NCBI GenBank assembly: GCA_020746835.1
Contig: JAGPNK010000009.1
Location: 806,001 to 870,000, forward strand
Reading direction: 5' to 3'
Length of the DNA: 64,000 nt
From: Stachybotrys elegans
Taxonomy: Eukaryota; Ascomycota; Sordariomycetes; Hypocreales; Stachybotryaceae
The notes under the pieces are model-generated. The model was given only the letters and a program-made list of their open reading frames with translations. It was not told the DNA's origin and did no database searches. Positions 36,801 to 48,180 of the stretch are shown in pieces. The translations under genes were made by a program, and so were the position numbers. Each line of letters opens with the position of its first letter. Positions within the stretch are counted from its first letter, which is position 1.

Positions 36801-38966
36801 CGGAATATGGCTCTTGTTGCGAATGGGAAGCTTTGCTGAATCCTGATTTTGATCAATCATCACCAAGCCAAGCCACCGACGAGCGAATGACTTGCAACTA
36901 ACGCCATGCAGGACACTTCGGTCAACCAACAGGCGTCCACGCTCCAGCAACCCCAGGATCTTGTGGCTTGCTCTAATGCTAGCCGGAGTGTTTGTCAGAT
37001 ATTCGTCACGAGCGGTGAGTTTGGTGTATGTACCTTGCAGCTTCCAGCACGGACCTGGATGTCAAGGGATCAGCCCTGGACGAGGTTGGTGATACTGCTT
37101 CACACCCGCCGCCCAATTTGAGCTTCTTCCTGCATCGTGACGCTATTGCAATGGAAACCCTACAGCTTCGTCATGGTCGAAAGATATCCAGGCTTCCACT
37201 GTCTAACCATAGAGGACCTGGGCGTTTCAAGTCGGTACAGACGAGGCACACCCGGCGGATGAGGCGTATCCTTGAACGATGGCTGGGATGTGACCCCTGT
37301 TCCCCAAGAGCTGGCGTGGATGATGGAAGATGGACGATGAGTGAGCTTGTGCGGGGACTTTAGATCCAATCGGCAGTCAAGCAGACACATAGCATCACAA
37401 CCGACATGGCGAGCAGTGGCAGCCAACCAGTATCCGTATACTCGGAGTCTCATGCTTTGTCAATGTTACGCATACGAGGTCGGCGGCAAAGTGGCAGCAG
37501 TTACGTATGCCTCTTCTCCCGATTCAGACGACTACTTGCCACCCTTGGGAACCACCAGTCCCTCGTCCCTCTTTTCTCGCCTGTTGAGAACATACATACT
37601 ACGCACTACGTAGTAGAGGCCTGTCATCCAGCGAGTCCAGAACCTTGGAGCGCTAGTTAAGCGTCGAGATCCCCAAGGATAGCCGGGAGGGGTTCGTGTC
37701 GGCTAGATGGGTTGCGTGCGAGCCTGCCCATCACCGTCTTTGTTGTGGGCTCGCAGACCTTGTGAAGGAAGGGGCCAGCAGTGCTAAAACCCGCACACGC
37801 TCGAACTCCGTCTCATCTCGGCCAAGCTGGCGCCGAAAGAAATGTAGCAAAGAGAGAGACGGGGGAAACGGAAGAGAAACAGCCCTTCTTGGTTTCCAGG
37901 GGACGTTGGTGCCAGGGTTGAAGCCGTTTGATAAGAGACGGTCGCGGCGTCAAGCGTAACTGGATACCTGGTTGTCCCGACCTTCGGTGTTTCACAGCCG
38001 TGCAGAATGGGCTTCCCCTTCCCCTCCCTTCCCTTCCCCTCAAGGCAGGTTCGCATCAAACCGGGGAGGGCATCGTGGCCTGTGCCCACGGCACAAGCTA
38101 ACTGTCTGATGGGCTGCATGCATTGCTGGACCCCCCTTGCCTATACCCCATCACAAAGGGCCCCATCCAATGACGGCCTCAACCCGCTATGGATCCGGGA
38201 GTCCTTTGAGCAGTGAGGTTTCAGGGACCCCATGCTCGGCAGGTCGGTGACTTGCCAGGCTTGTGGATCGATGAGTGGTGATTGATGGAACTGATTTGCT
38301 TTGCAGTGGGCACCGACGCTTGGTACAGAGGGACGGAGATGGAGTCTGGGTGGGATGGATGATGACAGGCCAGCCTTCTTCTGTTCAGGCACCTAAGCAA
38401 TGCCCATAACTCGTTCTTGTGTGTGTTTGTTTGGCACTGCAGTTTGTCTGATTGCCAGCCTGCCTGCCAACCTGCCACCAGATCAGATTCGTTTGCCCGG
38501 GGGTTCGCTTCTGCGTCATATATCGACAGATCTACACGTATGTATGTACATATATACATGATTGTCGATTATCGACCTACCCAGTAGGCTTAGTGCAGTA
38601 TGTTCAGCTCTGGGGTGCAAGGAGAGATATCGTAGCATGATGCATGGATGCATGCTGATTCCGTTATTCCTCCTGCGCAGTAGTACGGCTACGTTATTAC
38701 GTCTTGGCCTGCCACTACAGTGCCTATCGTGGTGATCCATCCACCCAGCCCATCATCCATCGCCCATATCTTGCTGCATGTTGCGAGGTTTCCTCCAGTT
38801 AGCTTCAGCGGTGCCCCTGTCACCGGCTCTGCAGCATCCTCCCAACCAGGCGCTCTTCCTTAGTGACCTCCCAGAATTGGGCCCATCATTATCTCACATA
38901 CATATGCCGCCTCCAACATGCGCATGTTGAATTTCTGGATGGTAACTGGAGACTAAAAGTCCAGTT

Positions 38967-39020
38967 AGGCAAGGCAGGCAGGCAGGACAGACAGGGCAGG
39001 CAAGGCAGGCGAGGCAGGGG
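38967..39020. repeat. AGGC-type microsatellite
   Basis: Degenerate run of GGCA/AGGC units. Confidence 0.75.
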
Positions 39021-39354
39021 TGAGCAGGTACCGCTCCTCTCCTGCCTGTGCTTGAGGATGATGCCCTTCGTTCTCCCTCGGCATTTTGCAGTGCTACATT
39101 CGCAGCATGACTGACTGTATTCTCTGTCTCTCTCCCTTGTCGGGAGTGATTGTATGTATGCATGTACCTGCTTGAGCGCTGCCAAGAAGAATGCATGGAA
39201 GTGCACATTCCACCATCGCGCACTGCTGGTCTTGTTTTGAGTGGAAGGTCTCCACCAATACCACCACCATGCCCACAACGTAACCAAGAGGTGCTAGCAA
39301 TAGTATGTACCTCCTGCCTTCCCAGACCTCTCTCCCACCCCATTCGTCACCACA

Positions 39355-39430
39355 TGCACGCCACACACACCCACAGGCACCTACCGGCTACAGGACTGCA
39401 CACACCACACCACACCACCACACCACCTAC
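39355..39430. repeat. CACAC/CCA-rich low-complexity tract
   Basis: Repeated CACACC and CCACA units with little other sequence. Confidence 0.7.
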
Positions 39431-39779
39431 AGACACGGCTACGCACTAGGAGGAGGAGGTTGATAGAGGCCATCACAGACCACCTTACGCGCACGCTGGA
39501 ACTTACTACCTACCCCTTACATGCGCTACGCACGTCGCCTGTTCATTCGGCGCCCCGATCTTGCGCATCGCGCTTGGAAATCATGGGATGGTCTCCATTC
39601 TACTTATCCGTATTTTATTCCAGCTCCCTTTGTCTGGCAGGCTCTGACGGATAGCATTTTTATTTTATTTATTTTACTCAACACACCCCCACCCCCGCCA
39701 TCTCCATCTCCCACCCTGGGCCAGACCAAAACCAACAGCTAGCCACAAGGCATCTCACATCTCCATCCAGCGCACAGCA

Positions 39780-39825
39780 CCAGCCAGCACCAGCCAGCAC
39801 CAGCCAGCACCGGCCAGCACCAGCA
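39780..39825. repeat. 10-bp tandem repeat (CAGCCAGCAC)
   Basis: Three exact units and one with a single change, then a partial copy. It lies within the presumed leader of the transcription factor gene. Confidence 0.9.
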
Positions 39826-40384
39826 CGCCACAAGGTCTAGCTAACCCCAAGCCCAAGCCACCAGTGCCATCCATCATCTATCTACCTTCGGCATTCCCAC
39901 TCCTCCCACTTCCCGTTCCCCCCAACTCCTTCCAACAAAGAGACGACCGATTTAGATCGTCAAACACACCAGGCTAGAAAACCCAGACCGGACCGACTGG
40001 AGTCAGGTCCCCAACCGAGCCTCGCGGGCGGAACATTGCCGCAGGAAAATCGATTTCCAACTCGGCAGTGTCCGTGTCCTGCCTGCAGCTTGTGTTTATC
40101 CAGCCAACCAGCCCCAAACTCCCGATCCCACTTGCAACCGTCCAACATCATCTCTCCCTCCCATTAACAACAGCCATTTGGCACCTCTCTTGCTGCTGCT
40201 ACCCCGGCCTTGCCTACCTCTACCTCGCGTGTTTTCGACTAACGCCCAGCACCGCGCCAATCTCATCTTCGACGAGCCTCGCGTTTCCACGTCGCTGTAC
40301 CATCCCGAGCTACCAAAGCCACCGAGCCAAATTCCCAAGTGCGCCGCGGGGCCTTGGTTCTAGGTACCGCCTGTACTACCGTGG

Positions 40385-40393
40385 ATGCACTGA
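40385..40393 (+). promoter_or_regulatory. Minimal uORF (ATG CAC TGA) in the leader
   Basis: This is the only ATG between about 39590 and the start codon at 40479. It encodes Met-His-stop and lies 85 nt before the main start. A role in translation control is inference. Confidence 0.5.
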
Positions 40394-40478
40394 GGCGCCG
40401 CCGACCTGCGCGCCATAGCAGCGCCAGCATTTGCGACGACCCTGTCTAACCTCATTGTCGTCGCACCGAGCTCTCATC

Positions 40479-43400
40479 ATGTCTTCCGACCCCTCCGTCC
40501 GTCGCATTCTTCCTCAGCAACCCGGTCACGATCTCCACGATCTCCAGGATCCCCAAATGTCTTCCTACCAATTCGCACACATGCAGCCACCCCAGAGGGA
40601 AACCCAAAAGAGTCCGCATCACCCTTGCCCTTTCCCGCACTCTGCGATGCTGACTCTTTGCAGACTATGTCTTTGTCGACGAACACAACCGCCACAAACG
40701 GCTCAAGGGTGCGCACGACCCCAAACTGCCATCTGTATTGAATGAATATGTTGCTGATTTTGTTGCTATTAGTTATGCGAGCTTGCGAAGGCTGTCGCAG
40801 GAGGAAGATCAAATGCGACGCCGCTACCACCAACACATGGCCCTGCTCTGCCTGTATACGCCTGAAGCTTCACTGTGTCAAACCCAACGGCTTCGACGGC
40901 GCCACCGATGCCATCAATTATGACCCGCCCATGACCTCCGCTGGCGGGCAGTTTCAATTGCAGACGCTCCCCACCGATTCCGCGACATCATCGTATACGA
41001 CGCAAGGTTTCCACGACCCGTCCCCGACTGGCTATCATACCCTCGGCTACGACACCACACAAGCTCAGCCGACCCTCAACTATACCGCCGTTCCGCCTCC
41101 GGTGTCTCTCGTCGAGCAGCAGTACCCTCAGCGAGCCGTGTTCCCTACCCCTCCCCTGCAATCGGGAGGACTGGACGAGCCATCGCCTGAGGCTTATTCG
41201 CCGGACTCCGCTCACCAGCATGACCTGGCAGATCTTTTGGGAACTCTAAAGGTGGACGAGACAGGAGCTGGTATGATTCTAACCTGATACTGAGGCCTTC
41301 GTTGGAAAACAACAGTGCTGACCTCGTGTAGCGCCGTACCTGAGAAATAAGGCCTCTTTCCGACGCGAAGAGTCCCCAGCTGTCGAGGAAGACGACGATT
41401 TCGTCAGCACCCTACCTCCGCTATCGATCGGTGCAGGTCTCAAGATCCGAATTCCGCCTGAGCTAATGCCCAGCGAAGAGAGTTGCCTCAACTACTTTGA
41501 CCTCTACTTCACCCACGTACACCCCTACGTGCCAGTCTTGGACAGGTCCTTGTTCTATCATCAGTGGCATACAAGCAGAGCATCGATATCTCCTCTTATT
41601 CTCGAAGCCATATTCGCGATGGGTGGGCGCTTGGCTGAGGATCCAGCCCAGGGTCAGCAATGGCTCGCACTGGCATCCAGTGAGTGTCCATCCTGCACTG
41701 TGATGAATAAAACTGACAGTTGTAGGACATGCGGATTCCTTCATGGATATTCCTCGCCTAAGCACCTTACAAGCACTTCTTATGATACTGAAAGCCAGAG
41801 AGGCGGCACCCAAGAGAGGGTACTACTATAGGTCATGGATGACAGTGGTACAATGCGTCCAGATGGCCAAGGACTTGGGACTTGACGAGCACTTCGAAGA
41901 TCACCAAGTCGGGCGGCCATGCGAATCAACGCCTTCCGAGTGTCAGCTGCGCACGCGCATCTGGCAAACCATATTTGTTTGTGAGGTTATGGTTGGCACG
42001 CCTCAAGGTAAGAAGAGCCCACTACCCATATGTGCGCAAGTCATAACACGTCTCAGGTCGTCATGATCTCGCCGTCGATCTAGACACAGTCAACTTCCAT
42101 GTTCAGCCCCCGATTCCCGGCGGCGACGAGTCTGAGTACCAGGTTTCGCGTAACTTCACCTTCTTCGCTCGCGTAGTGCGATCTATTGGCAACATGAGCA
42201 ACGTATACGCGAGGCTGAAGAAGAAGCGGCGCAAAGAATGGGGCCTGGATCCCGAGTTCCAGAAACTCAACAGCAGCTTCGCCTCATTTCTGCCAGATCT
42301 GCCACCAAACCTTGCTGTCCAGTTCCCGCCAGACGGCTCACCGCCGTGGCTGTCTTCTTCTTTCCCTGGCAACCTCCTCTCCTACTATTACCTCTCGTTG
42401 ATTCTATGCCATCGACCCCAGCTATCGTTCCTCGATCCGAACAGCCCGGATGGCCAATGGAAAACCCACATGATGATTTGCTATGATTCTGCCAAGGCTC
42501 TCTGCAAGCTACAGGAAGCCATTGTCAACCAGTTTGGCTTGACTGGGCTGCAATGTATGCAGCGCGGATTCAGCTTCACTGTGTATGCCGGTCTTTCGTG
42601 CATCGTCCTTCATCTGGTATGTTGTTGACTCTCCAACGCCAACCGAGCAGCCCTAACTTGATGCAGGTTGCAGTTGTGTCGCCGGATCCAGATCTCAACT
42701 CGGACGCTCGCGAGTATTTTGCTCGCCATATGCGGATTATGGAAAAGGTGATGGATGTATGGCAAATGCCTGAGCTACAGAGGCAAATCGATGCCGTGCG
42801 GGAGGCCTTCTCGGCTGACACCCGGAAACCATTTGTGCTGAAACCCTCGTTCCCCTATGGCAGCCCTCACCCGTCGCACAGCTCAGGATCCTCACCCATA
42901 ACACACCAGAGCTACAAATCTCCCGTTGGACGCGTCCCCATGGGCCAGCGATTGGACACGCAAAGAGCGCAACAAGTCAGTTACACCAGTCACCCCATTA
43001 CACCTCCAGTCTCTGCTGGGCCGGACAGCAAGAATGACTCGCCATCTATACAGCCTCTCGTCATGATACCGCAGAGTCAAGCTCCGGGACTGCAGCAAGG
43101 GATGCCCCTTTCCGGCCAGCCAGGTGGATGGGATCCCTCACGAATTTTCGAGTAAGTTGGATACCGAGACGTCATTATCAACTTGAGCAGTGGTCGGCTA
43201 ACCAGGCACAGACAATGGAATTCGACTTTTGGTACGCCGGTTCAATCCGTATCCACCCCGGGTAGTCAAGGAAGCCCTCTAAACATTGCGTCATCATCAG
43301 GTGCCCCCGAAGTCTCGCCCGTCCAGGACATTGCAGCCGTCAACGCGGCGCTGCCCGCCCAGGCGCAGCTGGTTACTCCCCAGCAGTACGCCGCCGCCAT

Positions 43401-43512
43401 GCCCAGTTTCGTCACGCCAGCTATGTGGCAGGAATCCGTAGCTAGCGTGTACGAAGGAGGCCTGAAAAGGGCATGGGACACGGACAACAGCCAGATGATG
43501 AAGCGGCGATAG
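40479..43512 (+). CDS. Zn(II)2Cys6 transcription factor with fungal-specific TF domain
   Basis: Eight exons (40479-40611, 40664-40708, 40773-41270, 41332-41679, 41726-42007, 42057-42616, 42667-43151, 43212-43512) encode 883 aa. The zinc cluster uses Cys64, 67, 74, 84, 87 and 94 (C-x2-C-x6-C-x9-C-x2-C-x6-C) and begins RACEGCRRRKIKCD. It is preceded by the basic HNRHKRLK. Residues of roughly 265-560 form the fungal-specific (MHR) regulatory domain, starting CLNYFDLYFTHVHPYVPVLD. The last 200 residues are disordered and rich in Pro, Ser and Gln, ending MMKRR. Target genes cannot be inferred. Intron 1 has an unusual GTCCGC donor; it is accepted because it joins the reading frames, but this junction is the weakest. 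Confidence 0.9.
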
Positions 43513-44315
43513 GAGGCGGCCATGACAAGGGAACCAGCGCAGGTCGGGGTTCACCATGGTCACGAGGGCCGCCCCGTGACTTAACGATATTAACGTCCAA
43601 CGATTGCGGTTGATTTGCCTCATGTAGTTGCAGCAGCAACATTCAATGTACAACTATGGTTGTGCGGTTTTTTTTGTACATACGTCATGGCATCTGAGTG
43701 TTCCTCGGGTGATGGACCATTTGAGGCATCTTGGGTATTTGGTACATGAGCGGCATGGGCTAGTCAGGATTTTAGGGGGGTATGAGATCTTTCAAGGCAT
43801 TCTCACGAAGCACGAATGTACGCATGGGCGTCTGGATATGGTCTTGTTCACAGAGAGCGGCGTTGTCGAGCCTTGGCAAGGCTTGCCTCTGCATGGGAAA
43901 AGTGCGCGTGTGGCTTTTGAGAGGCTAGCTTGGCATTCTCGTTTTATTGTAACTGGAAGAAGGATGTTTCGAACGACTGCTCCGGGTTCGATTGTGCCTC
44001 CACGTGGTCGGGTTCATGTTAACTGGGAATTGTCGTTGATGGTACTGAATTCCCTATGTCCGTGATCAAGCACAGCTGGACAAAGAGATGCATCAGTATA
44101 GCGAGGCTCTCGAAACGAGGTTACAAAGCGTTCAACTCATCTCCCGTTGGAGAGCTATTTCCTATTCAAAAGAGCAATCATGGTTATATGAAATAATGCT
44201 CCCAATGCCAAATCAACTATGACCTGAAACATGTACCACCTATTCGGACACGTAATATACAAGTGGGTGTCATCTCTCGATGCCGAATGCTCCCAGAAGA
44301 CGAGGAGACGGCAAT
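43513..44315. other. Convergent intergenic region after the transcription factor
   Basis: 803 bp between convergent stop codons. The plus-strand frame at 43628-44065 has no codon bias or family resemblance. No gene called. Confidence 0.5.
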
Positions 44316-45283
44316 TTACTTTGCTGCAGTTGCTGCGGCCTTCCTCTGTATTTTTTCCTTGACGGCCTCCCAAACCCAGCTCTCCACCTCACCCTTGGTC
44401 TTCTTCTGATACCTCTGGCGGGTGGCCGACCGGTGCTCCTGGACGAAGAACCTGCGGACGGCAGGGAACATGAACCATCGGCGGTTGGCGTTCTCAGCGG
44501 CGGTGTCGCGGACGTAGTTGACGAGGCCGAAGCGGCGGGCGACGGGGACGAGGTCGCCGGCCATCATGGTGCTGTAGCGCGGCTTGCTGATGGCGCTCAT
44601 GGTGGTGACGGTGAGCTGCGTCGTCGAGGGCATGTTGCGGACGAAGCGCTCAAGGTGGACGCGCGAGATGCGCGCCGAGGGGGGCAGGTGCACGAGGATA
44701 TGCGTCACGAATGGTGCCGTCGTGTACGTGACGAACAGGGCCGGGACGAAGCCGGCGGCGGCAACTAAGTGTGTTGTGAGTAAGAGGGTCTCATATGAGT
44801 AGGCTGGGCGAGGGAAAGCTTACTTCCAGCAATCTCCCACGCTGGCCTTTCATCCTTGGCATATGCGGGAACCACCATGAAGATGAAGAATGCGCCCAAG
44901 AAGAGCGTCGTGACCTTGACCATGGCCAAGAAGGTGGTGCGGCCTGTGCCGGCATGGTAGATGAGAAGCCGCTCCGGAAGGGGTTTCTCTCCTGCCAAGG
45001 GTCAGCAACCATTTCGTGTTTCCTTGACAGGCGCAACAGTCAGCCCGGGTGCTCCTATACCTCGAGGCTTCGGTTCATTCTTGGCTTGCTGTTTGGGCTC
45101 TTGCCGTGGAGGTGTGGTCTGGGCCTTGCTGGGCGCTGCCTTTGGTGATGAAATCTTAGCGTAGCAGCGCTGCTGATTGGCATAGCGGCATGCCGGGCGG
45201 GCAATGCGCTGCCAATTGGCTCTTATGAGGGCCGTCGGTACATTCTTGGCCGATCCGCGAATCAGCGCTCTGTAAATGATCAT
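44316..45283 (-). CDS. Predicted mitochondrial two-TM membrane protein, function unknown
   Basis: Three exons (45283-45061, 44991-44824, 44764-44316) encode 279 aa. The first ~45 residues are basic, Arg-rich and acid-free (MIIYRALIRGSAKNV...), like a mitochondrial presequence. A Lys/Pro/Gln-rich linker follows. After LLIYHAGTGRTTFLAMVK come two hydrophobic segments, VTTLFLGAFFIFMVVPAYA and AAAGFVPALFVTYTTAPFV, joined by a short loop. A soluble basic C-terminal domain of about 130 residues ends KAAATAAK. The presequence, two close TMs and C-terminal domain recall the TMEM70/TMEM186/TMEM223 architecture of inner-membrane assembly factors, but I could not confirm homology. The gene was split across three frames and the splice junctions were chosen to join them. 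Confidence 0.82.
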
Positions 45284-45529
45284 GGCGAGCGCAGCTGGCG
45301 GTCCGGTTGAGGGTGGTTTGATGAGTGACGGGTGAAAGGTGAGATGAGGTGTGAAGAAGCTTGGGCGCGATCTACGTTGGATGGTGCGCTTGACACAGGG
45401 TCTGGGTACAGGGTAGCAGCAAGTCAACATGCTACATGGGAATTACGAGACAACAAACATATCATGGTTTGGGGCGGAATAGAAGTTGTATTTAAGTCAT
45501 AAGGGCGTTTAATAGGTCGAATTTCAGAA
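45284..45529. other. Short intergenic gap between two minus-strand genes
   Basis: 246 bp holding the 3' end of the DsbA-like gene and the promoter of the mitochondrial protein gene. Confidence 0.5.
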
Positions 45530-46183
45530 CTAGACAATGTTCTTGGACAGCCACTCCTTCCACTGGTCGAGGGTCCACGAGGAACCCAGGTCATGGACAA
45601 CTCCGTCCAGCACTCCAGTTGGGGTGACGTGGACGCCAATCAACCTATTCATCTTGGTGACGAGCTTGAGATCGACTGTGACTTGGTTTCCGACGTTGAG
45701 CGATCCATCCTCGGCGGGCTTCTCCGCAATCTCCAGAAGCTTGTAGACCTCATTCTCATCGAGACCAACCTTGGCAGCCACGGCGGCGAGGCGCTTGTAC
45801 GTCTTGTTCCTGGTCTCGTTGACGACGTTGACGTCGAAGAAGGCAGCCTGGTCGGCGAAGAGGGCGGCGCTGAAGTCCCAGAACTTGGAGGGGTCGAGGC
45901 GCAGGACGGCGAGGCCGGCCTCGTGCATGAGCGTCGAGGAAGGGTGCCACGGCTGGACCTGCTGGCGGAAGACGACGGCCAGGTTCTGCGCCCACGCCGG
46001 GTTGGCGCGGATCTCGGGCGCCACCGTCTCGGTCAGGGTGCGGAACAGCTTGGCCGAGAAGGGGCAGCAGTAGTCGAGGTAGAGCTCGAGCGTGTGCGTG
46101 GCCGTGGGGACGGAGGAGGAGGACGAGGGCGAGGGTGTGGCAAAGACCAGCTTGTGGCCGGCGAACTTGGGCGGGAGAGCCAT
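45530..46183 (-). CDS. Thioredoxin-fold protein, DsbA-like family
   Basis: Single exon, 217 aa. A beta strand (TLELYLDYCCPFSAKLF, about residues 31-47) leads into the active-site position. A helical insertion follows, then the cis-proline strand (VHVTPTGVL) and the closing helix (LDQWKEWLSKN). The active site reads Cys40-Pro-Phe-Ser, so the second cysteine of a CxxC pair is missing and Cys39 precedes the first. Such proteins can be one-cysteine oxidoreductases or glutathione-linked enzymes. There is no signal peptide, so a cytosolic place is likely. The substrate is unknown. The start sits just 5' of the conserved MALPPKFAGHKL stretch. Confidence 0.88.
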   Translation of the reverse strand: MALPPKFAGHKLVFATPSPSSSSSVPTATHTLELYLDYCCPFSAKLFRTLTETVAPEIRANPAWAQNLAVVFRQQVQPWHPSSTLMHEAGLAVLRLDPSKFWDFSAALFADQAAFFDVNVVNETRNKTYKRLAAVAAKVGLDENEVYKLLEIAEKPAEDGSLNVGNQVTVDLKLVTKMNRLIGVHVTPTGVLDGVVHDLGSSWTLDQWKEWLSKNIV

Positions 46184-47557
46184 GGCGGCGATGCGGGATG
46201 GATGGTGATGGATGGTGATGGTGGAGGAAGCGAAGGTGTGTGTGCTGCTGGTGAGCTTGCGAGGTCTTTATGGATGGCGCGGAAAGGTGGGAAGCTGGAG
46301 ATAAGAACGATATATCTACAACCAACCCGTATCTATCATGGTAGTTTGGTCGCCGCAACCTATTTTGGGCCTATGTTACCTGCCTATTCTACCTATTTCA
46401 TCATGGCCGCGCAGAATCACGTCGCTATCGCTGATGTCAGTTCCCTTTATACGAGCTGCTCTGCAACCCCGCCCCCCACCTGAAGTTTGTTGGTGCCTTC
46501 CTTTCCTGACATCATATCGCCTCGCTTCACATGGTATTTGGAATTCATCTCAACGATACGCTATCAGCCGCCGCCGCAACACGGGGGTTAGTAATGTACC
46601 GTCCCCGTAGAGCCGTCCCGAGTTTATCTATCTCTTGGTCCTATACTGTCTATTAATAGTTTGCTTACTGTTCATGTGAAGTGGCCGTATGCTGCCTATC
46701 TTTGTGCATGTGTAAAGGGCTGCTTCGGACGTTGATCTACGATTGCTTCCTGGTGGGAGATGGTGACAGACTGTCATCGGGTGTGGTATATCACCACTTG
46801 AGTCTTGTATTGGGCAGAGAGCTCGCCGATAGCATACCGTTTCAAGGAATCCTATAATCCTCGTACCAGAGCCGTACGAGGCGAAGCGAGATTGTTACCC
46901 AGCAGTGGACGACCATGACTGACTAGACACACGATACCCCACCCAACGTAGTGTGCAAGTCCATGTCAGTCACGATAGAGCACATGAATATCCGCTGGCG
47001 CTGGCGGTTGGTACGGCCTATAATAAGTCTGCTTTACGAAGCATGACCGAGGCAGGGTCGTGAAATGCAGGACCAGTTGGGCTTCACGCAGCCACCAACG
47101 GAAGAGCTCACTGCACGTATGTGTGCAAGGTAAATCCAGTCTATTTGTCAGGCGTTAATACCCATATTGAACCGGGTTGTTGTATGATGGCTTAGCACTC
47201 CGCAGCACAGAAAGTCGCTTGATGGCGCTGCATCAGATGAGCACATACTGACCGCCAGTGCAGTACTGCTTACCTGGCTGGACAATACAAGTGCTCTACG
47301 GCTATCTCAATACTGCACCCAGGGAAGCCATGCTTACTTATATGCATGGTTTGCTGGACAAGACATGACAGCGAATATCAGAGCCGTTAGGCACAAGTTG
47401 ACCTGGAGGAGCCCTAGTAAAGCCACCATTTTGCCTCTTGTGACAGATCCAAATTTTCAAGTACCGGTACACGCACGCGCCAAAAAGGCAAATGCATCAA
47501 TAGCAAATTAACAAGCCGTGCTGTGGCGTGGACCACATCGAATCTCATGCAAAGAGA

Positions 47558-47596
47558 AGCGGGCGATGGCGGTACTCATCGAAGCCATCGCCCGCT
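47558..47596. repeat. 13-bp perfect inverted repeat with 13-nt loop
   Basis: AGCGGGCGATGGC at 47558-47570 and its exact reverse complement at 47584-47596. The stem is GC-rich and would be stable as RNA or as a DNA cruciform. It is far from any recognised gene end. Confidence 0.92.
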
Positions 47597-48154
47597 AGCA
47601 GCGCTGGAGGGTCATATGATTCGATTGCAGAAGATTTTTGAGCTCTGAAATCTTACGCGGGACTTGGGCAATGGAAACTCCGAAGCGTACTCCCCTACTC
47701 CGTCTGCGTATTGCGTGTCTCGGCGAGGTAAGCGACGACGGCGGGGGGTGGCAGTGCTTAGAAGCCAAGCGGTTCTTCGACAAGCTGTCACACCGCTCCC
47801 TCGCGTTGTGAGCGCATCTCTGCTTTGCCGCGGGACGAGGAGAGAAGCAGCCGCCCGGCAGGCAGTGACGGCGAGTTGGATCGATGGAAGGGAAAGCCGG
47901 TCCTCTCCGACTTATTTTCGGCGCTTGCGTCCCTCCCCCGCGAACCCGATGGTGTCCGAGCCGGCGCAACGGACGTGGGGTAAGGCGCGAAAAGCCAAGC
48001 CCTTCGGTGACGATCTCGAGCCTGCTGGGGCCTTGTAATTGCCCCCTCCCAAGGCTGCATGAAGGAGGAGGGGATGGGCCGTGGGCTTGGTGCTTCCGAT
48101 TGGTTTTCTTGCCATTACCCGTTTTGGGCCCAAGGGAGGGACGGGTGACGAGCA

Positions 48155-48180
48155 ACCTTGAAAGGTTGTTTGTTCAAGGT
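48155..48180. promoter_or_regulatory. Inverted pair of CAAGGT motifs (zinc-response type)
   Basis: ACCTTG at 48155-48160 and CAAGGT at 48175-48180 lie about 620 nt before the ZIP transporter start. CAAGGT is the motif reported for the zinc regulator ZafA in Aspergillus fumigatus. Whether this organism uses the same motif is inference. Confidence 0.5.

Larger units (their letters stand above)
33873..40478. other. 6.6-kb gene-poor region upstream of the Zn2Cys6 factor
   Basis: No gene with codon bias or a known domain was found on either strand. Long overlapping open frames at 34104-34817 and 34462-35418 look accidental. The last ~0.9 kb is C- and pyrimidine-rich, nearly free of ATGs and behaves like a long 5' leader. 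Simple repeats lie at 38967-39020, 39355-39430 and 39780-39825. The length suggests an extended promoter or an unannotated non-coding transcript. Confidence 0.5.

Noticed and set aside
38967..39825. CRISPR-like or transposon-end repeats
   Set aside because: These are simple microsatellites with no spacers, terminal inverted repeats or transposase frames.
45593..46483. 296-aa frame on the plus strand
   Set aside because: Antisense shadow of the DsbA-like gene.
47595..48155. 186-aa minus-strand frame in the GC-rich part of the gap
   Set aside because: Several frames are open at once, composition is Arg/Pro-rich and no family is recognised.
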